Assembly: GCA_902578305.1 (NCBI GenBank)
Contig: CACHCK010000002.1
Coordinates: forward strand, 67,907 to 131,906
Source of the DNA: an uncultured Pelagibacteraceae bacterium
GTDB lineage: Bacteria > Pseudomonadota > Alphaproteobacteria > Pelagibacterales > AG-422-B15
Reading direction: 5' to 3'
Length of the DNA stretch: 64,000 nt
The position numbers were made by a program, and so were the translations under genes. The notes below the pieces were generated by a model that was not told where the DNA came from, ran no database searches, and saw nothing but the letters and a program-made list of their open reading frames with translations. Below, piece after piece: positions 60,100 through 64,000 of this stretch; positions within the stretch are counted from its first letter, which is position 1; each line of letters begins with the position of its first letter.

Positions 60100-61830
60100 A
60101 TGACAGGATCGCAAATACTAATCAGGCTGTTTAAGGATAGTATTAAACCCTATACAGTTAAACTTTTTAGTTCTCTATTTTTTATGGTCATCATCGCGCT
60201 TGCAACTGGAGCGACTGCTTGGCTTTTGGATCCTGCAATTGATAAAATTTTTCTGGATAAAGATGAGTCAATGCTCTTATTAATTCCGATTGCAATAATA
60301 TTAACACTATTTATTAAGAGTGTAGCAACTTACATACAAATAATATTATTGAATGGAGTTGCTCAGAATATTATTGCTGATACACAAATAAAACTTTTTA
60401 AGAAAATTATTAATGCAGATCTTGCCTGGTTGCATAAAATTCATTCAGCCAAAATAATATCAAATTTCTTATACGATGTTACATTGTTACAAGATTCTGT
60501 AAGTAGTAGTTTAGCAAATGGAGTAAAAGATATACTCACATTGATTTGTCTGGTTGGTGTAATGTATTATCAAGATTGGCAGCTAGCAACAATCTCAATA
60601 ATTGCTTTTCCGTTGGTCGGGGTACTCACTAGACGTTTAGGAAAAAGAATAAAAAAAGCCTCAACAGAAACACAAGAGGAAACTGGTGTCCTTGCTTCTA
60701 TATTGTCTGAGAATCTAGATGGAACAAGAATTGTAAAAGCCTATCAACAGGAAACGCAGGAAATAGAAAAGCTTAGTAAATCCGTATTTCGAAGAATGCA
60801 AAAAATTTTGAAAGGTATTAATGCAAGAGGCGCTGCATCCCCATTTGCAGAATTTCTAGCAGGTTTCGGTATCGCTGGCGCACTCTACTATGCAGGTTTA
60901 AGAGGACTGCAAGGTGAATTGGCTTTAAACGAATTTGTATCATTTTTGGGAGCAATGATGCTCGCTTTTCAACCTCTAAGACGCTTAGCTCAAATAAATG
61001 CAACTTTACAAGAGGGATTTGCAGCAGCAATTAGAGTGTTTGGATTACTTGACCAAAAAAGCTATATTAATGAGAAGCCCAGCGCATCTGATCTATCTCT
61101 CAGTAAATCAGATATATCTTTTGAAAATGTAACTTTATCCTATGAAGGGCAAAAAAACTCAGCTTTGAAAGAAATTAACTTAAAGGTCCCGCACGGTAAA
61201 ACAACCGCTTTAGTTGGCCCAAGCGGATCAGGCAAATCATCAATTCTAAATCTTATACCAAGGTTTTATGACCCAGATACAGGAAGTGTTAAAATTGATA
61301 ATCAAGATATAAAAGAATTATCAATTGCATCGGTAAGATCTTCAATCGCATTAGTTAGTCAAGAGCCAATTTTATTCGATATGTCTATTCACGATAATAT
61401 TCTATATGGTAAACCAGACTCTCCCGATTATGAAGTCATAAAAGCTGCAAAAGCAGCTGCGGCAGACGAATTTATTAATGAGCTTCCAGATAAATATAAA
61501 ACTGTAGTAGGTGAAAAAGGTTATAGTTTATCAGGTGGGCAAAAACAGAGGATTTCAATTGCAAGAGCCTTTCTTAAAGACGCACCAATACTTTTACTTG
61601 ATGAGGCTACTTCAAGTCTTGATACAGAGTCTGAACATCTTGTACAAAAAGCGATAAGTATTCTCATGAAGGATAGAACTACTATCGTAATCGCTCATAG
61701 ACTTAGTACGATTATAAATTCAGATCAAATAATTGTTTTAGACTCAGGTAAGGTTGTAGAAACTGGTACTCATGAAGAATTATTAAATAAAGATGGCGTT
61801 TATAAAAAATTATATGAGCGTGAATTTTAA
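60100..61830 (+). CDS. msbA: lipid A export-type ABC transporter (MsbA family)
   Basis: Walker A GPSGSGKSS, LSGGQKQRISIARAFL, TM domain; followed by lipid A genes. Confidence 0.92.
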   Translation: MTGSQILIRLFKDSIKPYTVKLFSSLFFMVIIALATGATAWLLDPAIDKIFLDKDESMLLLIPIAIILTLFIKSVATYIQIILLNGVAQNIIADTQIKLFKKIINADLAWLHKIHSAKIISNFLYDVTLLQDSVSSSLANGVKDILTLICLVGVMYYQDWQLATISIIAFPLVGVLTRRLGKRIKKASTETQEETGVLASILSENLDGTRIVKAYQQETQEIEKLSKSVFRRMQKILKGINARGAASPFAEFLAGFGIAGALYYAGLRGLQGELALNEFVSFLGAMMLAFQPLRRLAQINATLQEGFAAAIRVFGLLDQKSYINEKPSASDLSLSKSDISFENVTLSYEGQKNSALKEINLKVPHGKTTALVGPSGSGKSSILNLIPRFYDPDTGSVKIDNQDIKELSIASVRSSIALVSQEPILFDMSIHDNILYGKPDSPDYEVIKAAKAAAADEFINELPDKYKTVVGEKGYSLSGGQKQRISIARAFLKDAPILLLDEATSSLDTESEHLVQKAISILMKDRTTIVIAHRLSTIINSDQIIVLDSGKVVETGTHEELLNKDGVYKKLYEREF

Positions 61831-61836
61831 AAGCTG

Positions 61837-62514
61837 ATGGTAAAATACATTGCTGGATTTAAATTAACCCAATTATTAATATCCTTGCTTGGATCACTGT
61901 ACGTATTATTTGTTTATAAAACATCTAAGATTGATTTAAAGAATAGAAAAAATATTGATAGGTTATTTAAAAAAAAAGAATCTTTCATTTATGCATTTTG
62001 GCATGATCAACTATTAATTTGCCCTCTTACATGGCAAAGTCAATTTGAAATAAAAGTATTAATCTCTAAACACAGAGACGGCGATATAATCGCTAGATTA
62101 ATATCAAAACTTGGATTTAAAGCTATTAGAGGATCTACCCATAAATCTGGCAAAACTAAGAATAAAGGTGGGCTGACATCAGCGCGCCAAATGATAAAAT
62201 CTCTTAAAAACGGTATTTCAATTGGAATCTCGCCCGACGGTCCTAAAGGACCACGCCACAAGGTCAGTGACGGCATCCTGAGCATCTCCCGTCTGAGTAA
62301 TTCATCAATACTTCCTGTAGGAATAGGTTTTAAAAAAAAATGGGTACTGAATACTTGGGATAAATTTATTATACCAAAACCATTTAATCAAATCACGATA
62401 ATCTGGGGTGAAGCAATTCCAGCCATAAAAGATGAAAAAAGTATTAATCAGACTAAGAATAAACTAGAAAGTAAAATGGAAAATTTAACTAAAAGAGCAA
62501 ATAAAAATAATTAA
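61837..62514 (+). CDS. DUF374 lysophospholipid acyltransferase-like protein
   Basis: FIYAFWHDQLLICPL, ISKHRDGDIIARLISKLGFKAIRGSTHKSGK, ISPDGPKGPRH. Confidence 0.92.
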   Translation: MVKYIAGFKLTQLLISLLGSLYVLFVYKTSKIDLKNRKNIDRLFKKKESFIYAFWHDQLLICPLTWQSQFEIKVLISKHRDGDIIARLISKLGFKAIRGSTHKSGKTKNKGGLTSARQMIKSLKNGISIGISPDGPKGPRHKVSDGILSISRLSNSSILPVGIGFKKKWVLNTWDKFIIPKPFNQITIIWGEAIPAIKDEKSINQTKNKLESKMENLTKRANKNN

Positions 62515-62516
62515 TA

Positions 62517-63764
62517 ATGCTTCCTTATTATAGTTATAGGTTAATTACGACACTCATAAGACCATTTATTGTTTTTTATATTCTTATTAGAATTTTAAAG
62601 GGCAAAGAAGATAGATTAAGGGTAACAGAAAGATATGGAACAAGTGATATTAAGAGAAAAGACGGCAAGGTCATTTGGTTTCATGCCGCTAGTATTGGAG
62701 AAAGTTTATCAATACTACCTTTACTAAAAAAATTAAACTCTGATAAATCCATTGATCAAATAATTCTTACTACCGGGACACTTACTTCTGCAAATATACT
62801 CAAAGATAAGTTATCAAAAAAAATTATTCATCAATTTATTCCATTTGATGTTCCATCTTATATACATAAGTTTCTAAATCACTGGAGCCCCTCTTTGGCT
62901 GTATTTGTCGAGTCTGAAATTTGGCCTAACTTTCTAACTGAGCTTAAAAAAAGAAATGTATGTTCTCTAATTGTTAATGGAAGAATGACAATTAAAAGTT
63001 TTAATAGATGGTCAATGCTCAGTGGATCATCAAAAAATCTATTTTCTAAAATTACTGCATGCTGTACTCAAAACAGTGATAGTGCTTTTTTTTATGAGAA
63101 GTTAGGTATTAAAAATACTATTAATACAGGAAATCTTAAATTTGCTTATAAACCTGATGAAATTATTTCAGATGAACTAAAAAAACTGAGATCCCTTACA
63201 AAGAAACGTAAAATATTTCTTGCAGCCAGCACACATCCTGGAGAGGAAGAAATAATTAAAAATATAACACTTAATTTAAAAAAAACCGTAAAAGACCTTC
63301 TAACAATTATTGTACCCAGACACGTAACTAGAAAATCATTTTTTTCATCATCTAAAGGACTTGGCTTATCTATCAGATCAAAGAAAGAAAAGATCAATGA
63401 TCGAACATATTTATATCTTGCTGATACAATAGGAGAATTGAACATATTTTATAGTTTAGCAAATATAGTTTTTATTGGTGGCAGTTTAGTGCCACATGGT
63501 GGACAAAATCCCATAGAAGCTGCTTATTTAGGTAAAAAAATATATCATGGCAAAAATATTCAGAATTTCATTGATGTTTACGACGTTCTTAATCAATTAA
63601 AATTTACTCAACAAGTAGAAAATGAACGCCAGCTAGAGCATTACGTTAAAGAAGCATTAGCTAACCCAAAGTCTATAAATAAGGATATTAATATAAATAG
63701 ACTAAAAAAAGAGGGTGATGATACAGTAAGTAAAGTACTGGAAGTTATTTACCAATATTTATAG
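62517..63764 (+). CDS. waaA: 3-deoxy-D-manno-octulosonic acid transferase
   Basis: WFHAASIGESLSILPLL, FVESEIWPNFLTELKKR, FIGGSLVPHGGQNPIEAAYLGK. Confidence 0.96.
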   Translation: MLPYYSYRLITTLIRPFIVFYILIRILKGKEDRLRVTERYGTSDIKRKDGKVIWFHAASIGESLSILPLLKKLNSDKSIDQIILTTGTLTSANILKDKLSKKIIHQFIPFDVPSYIHKFLNHWSPSLAVFVESEIWPNFLTELKKRNVCSLIVNGRMTIKSFNRWSMLSGSSKNLFSKITACCTQNSDSAFFYEKLGIKNTINTGNLKFAYKPDEIISDELKKLRSLTKKRKIFLAASTHPGEEEIIKNITLNLKKTVKDLLTIIVPRHVTRKSFFSSSKGLGLSIRSKKEKINDRTYLYLADTIGELNIFYSLANIVFIGGSLVPHGGQNPIEAAYLGKKIYHGKNIQNFIDVYDVLNQLKFTQQVENERQLEHYVKEALANPKSINKDININRLKKEGDDTVSKVLEVIYQYL

Positions 63765-63770
63765 TTACGC

Positions 63771-64000
63771 ATGGAAAAAATAATATTGAATATATGGTAT
63801 TCCAATCAAATTTTTTATAGATTGGTCTCGTACGTACTTATTCCAATATCTTTACTATATTTATTAATTTTTTACTTAATTAGAATATTCAAAACTGAAT
63901 ACAAAATTGATATTCCAATCATATGTATAGGTAATATAAACTTAGGCGGCACAGGAAAGACCTCAACGCTTTTAGAAATTATTAATCATTTCAAAATTAA
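63771..64000 (+). CDS. lpxK: tetraacyldisaccharide 4'-kinase (partial, right edge)
   Basis: MEKIILNIWYSNQIFYRLVSYVLIPISLLYLL...IPIICIGNINLGGTGKTSTLLEII. Confidence 0.9.
   Translation, partial: MEKIILNIWYSNQIFYRLVSYVLIPISLLYLLIFYLIRIFKTEYKIDIPIICIGNINLGGTGKTSTLLEIINHFKI

Noticed and set aside
1-64000. CRISPR arrays, transposases, integrases, restriction-modification, toxin-antitoxin or BGC genes
   Set aside because: Looked for regularly spaced repeats and signature motifs on both strands; none seen apart from the tRNA-Thr-derived repeats.

Overview
AT-rich, gene-dense 64 kb of what looks like a streamlined marine alphaproteobacterial chromosome. This placement is inferred from an ATPase-inhibitor zeta (DUF1476) homolog, a proteorhodopsin, the msbA-DUF374-waaA-lpxK lipid A cluster, a plant-type GshA and very short intergenic gaps. 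The left end carries the rpoB-rplLJAK-nusG-secE-tRNA(Trp)-tuf-tRNA(Gly)-tRNA(Tyr) block. After it come purine genes (purB, purC, purS, purQ, purL), a nadE-gltX-cysS-cimA-trmJ-rpsD run, glmS/glmU, two acyl-CoA dehydrogenase pairs, a riboswitch-controlled TonB receptor, and an envelope cluster at the right edge. Most of the window is ordinary core genome. The parts most worth a second look are: (1) a tRNA-Thr locus whose 3' 56 bp is exactly duplicated about 458 bp downstream, around a small lipoprotein gene, with a possible third decayed copy further on (apparent scars of site-specific integration without an integrase); (2) a passenger-less inverse-autotransporter-type beta-barrel immediately followed by a secreted six-cysteine Ser/Thr/Gly-rich protein, a candidate split or two-partner surface system; (3) a cobalamin riboswitch, TonB receptor and DUF6580-like membrane protein, a candidate minimal B12 uptake route; (4) several unusual small or extended proteins. 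No CRISPR array, transposase, integrase or rRNA operon was seen. All family calls come from reading protein motifs, not from database searches.
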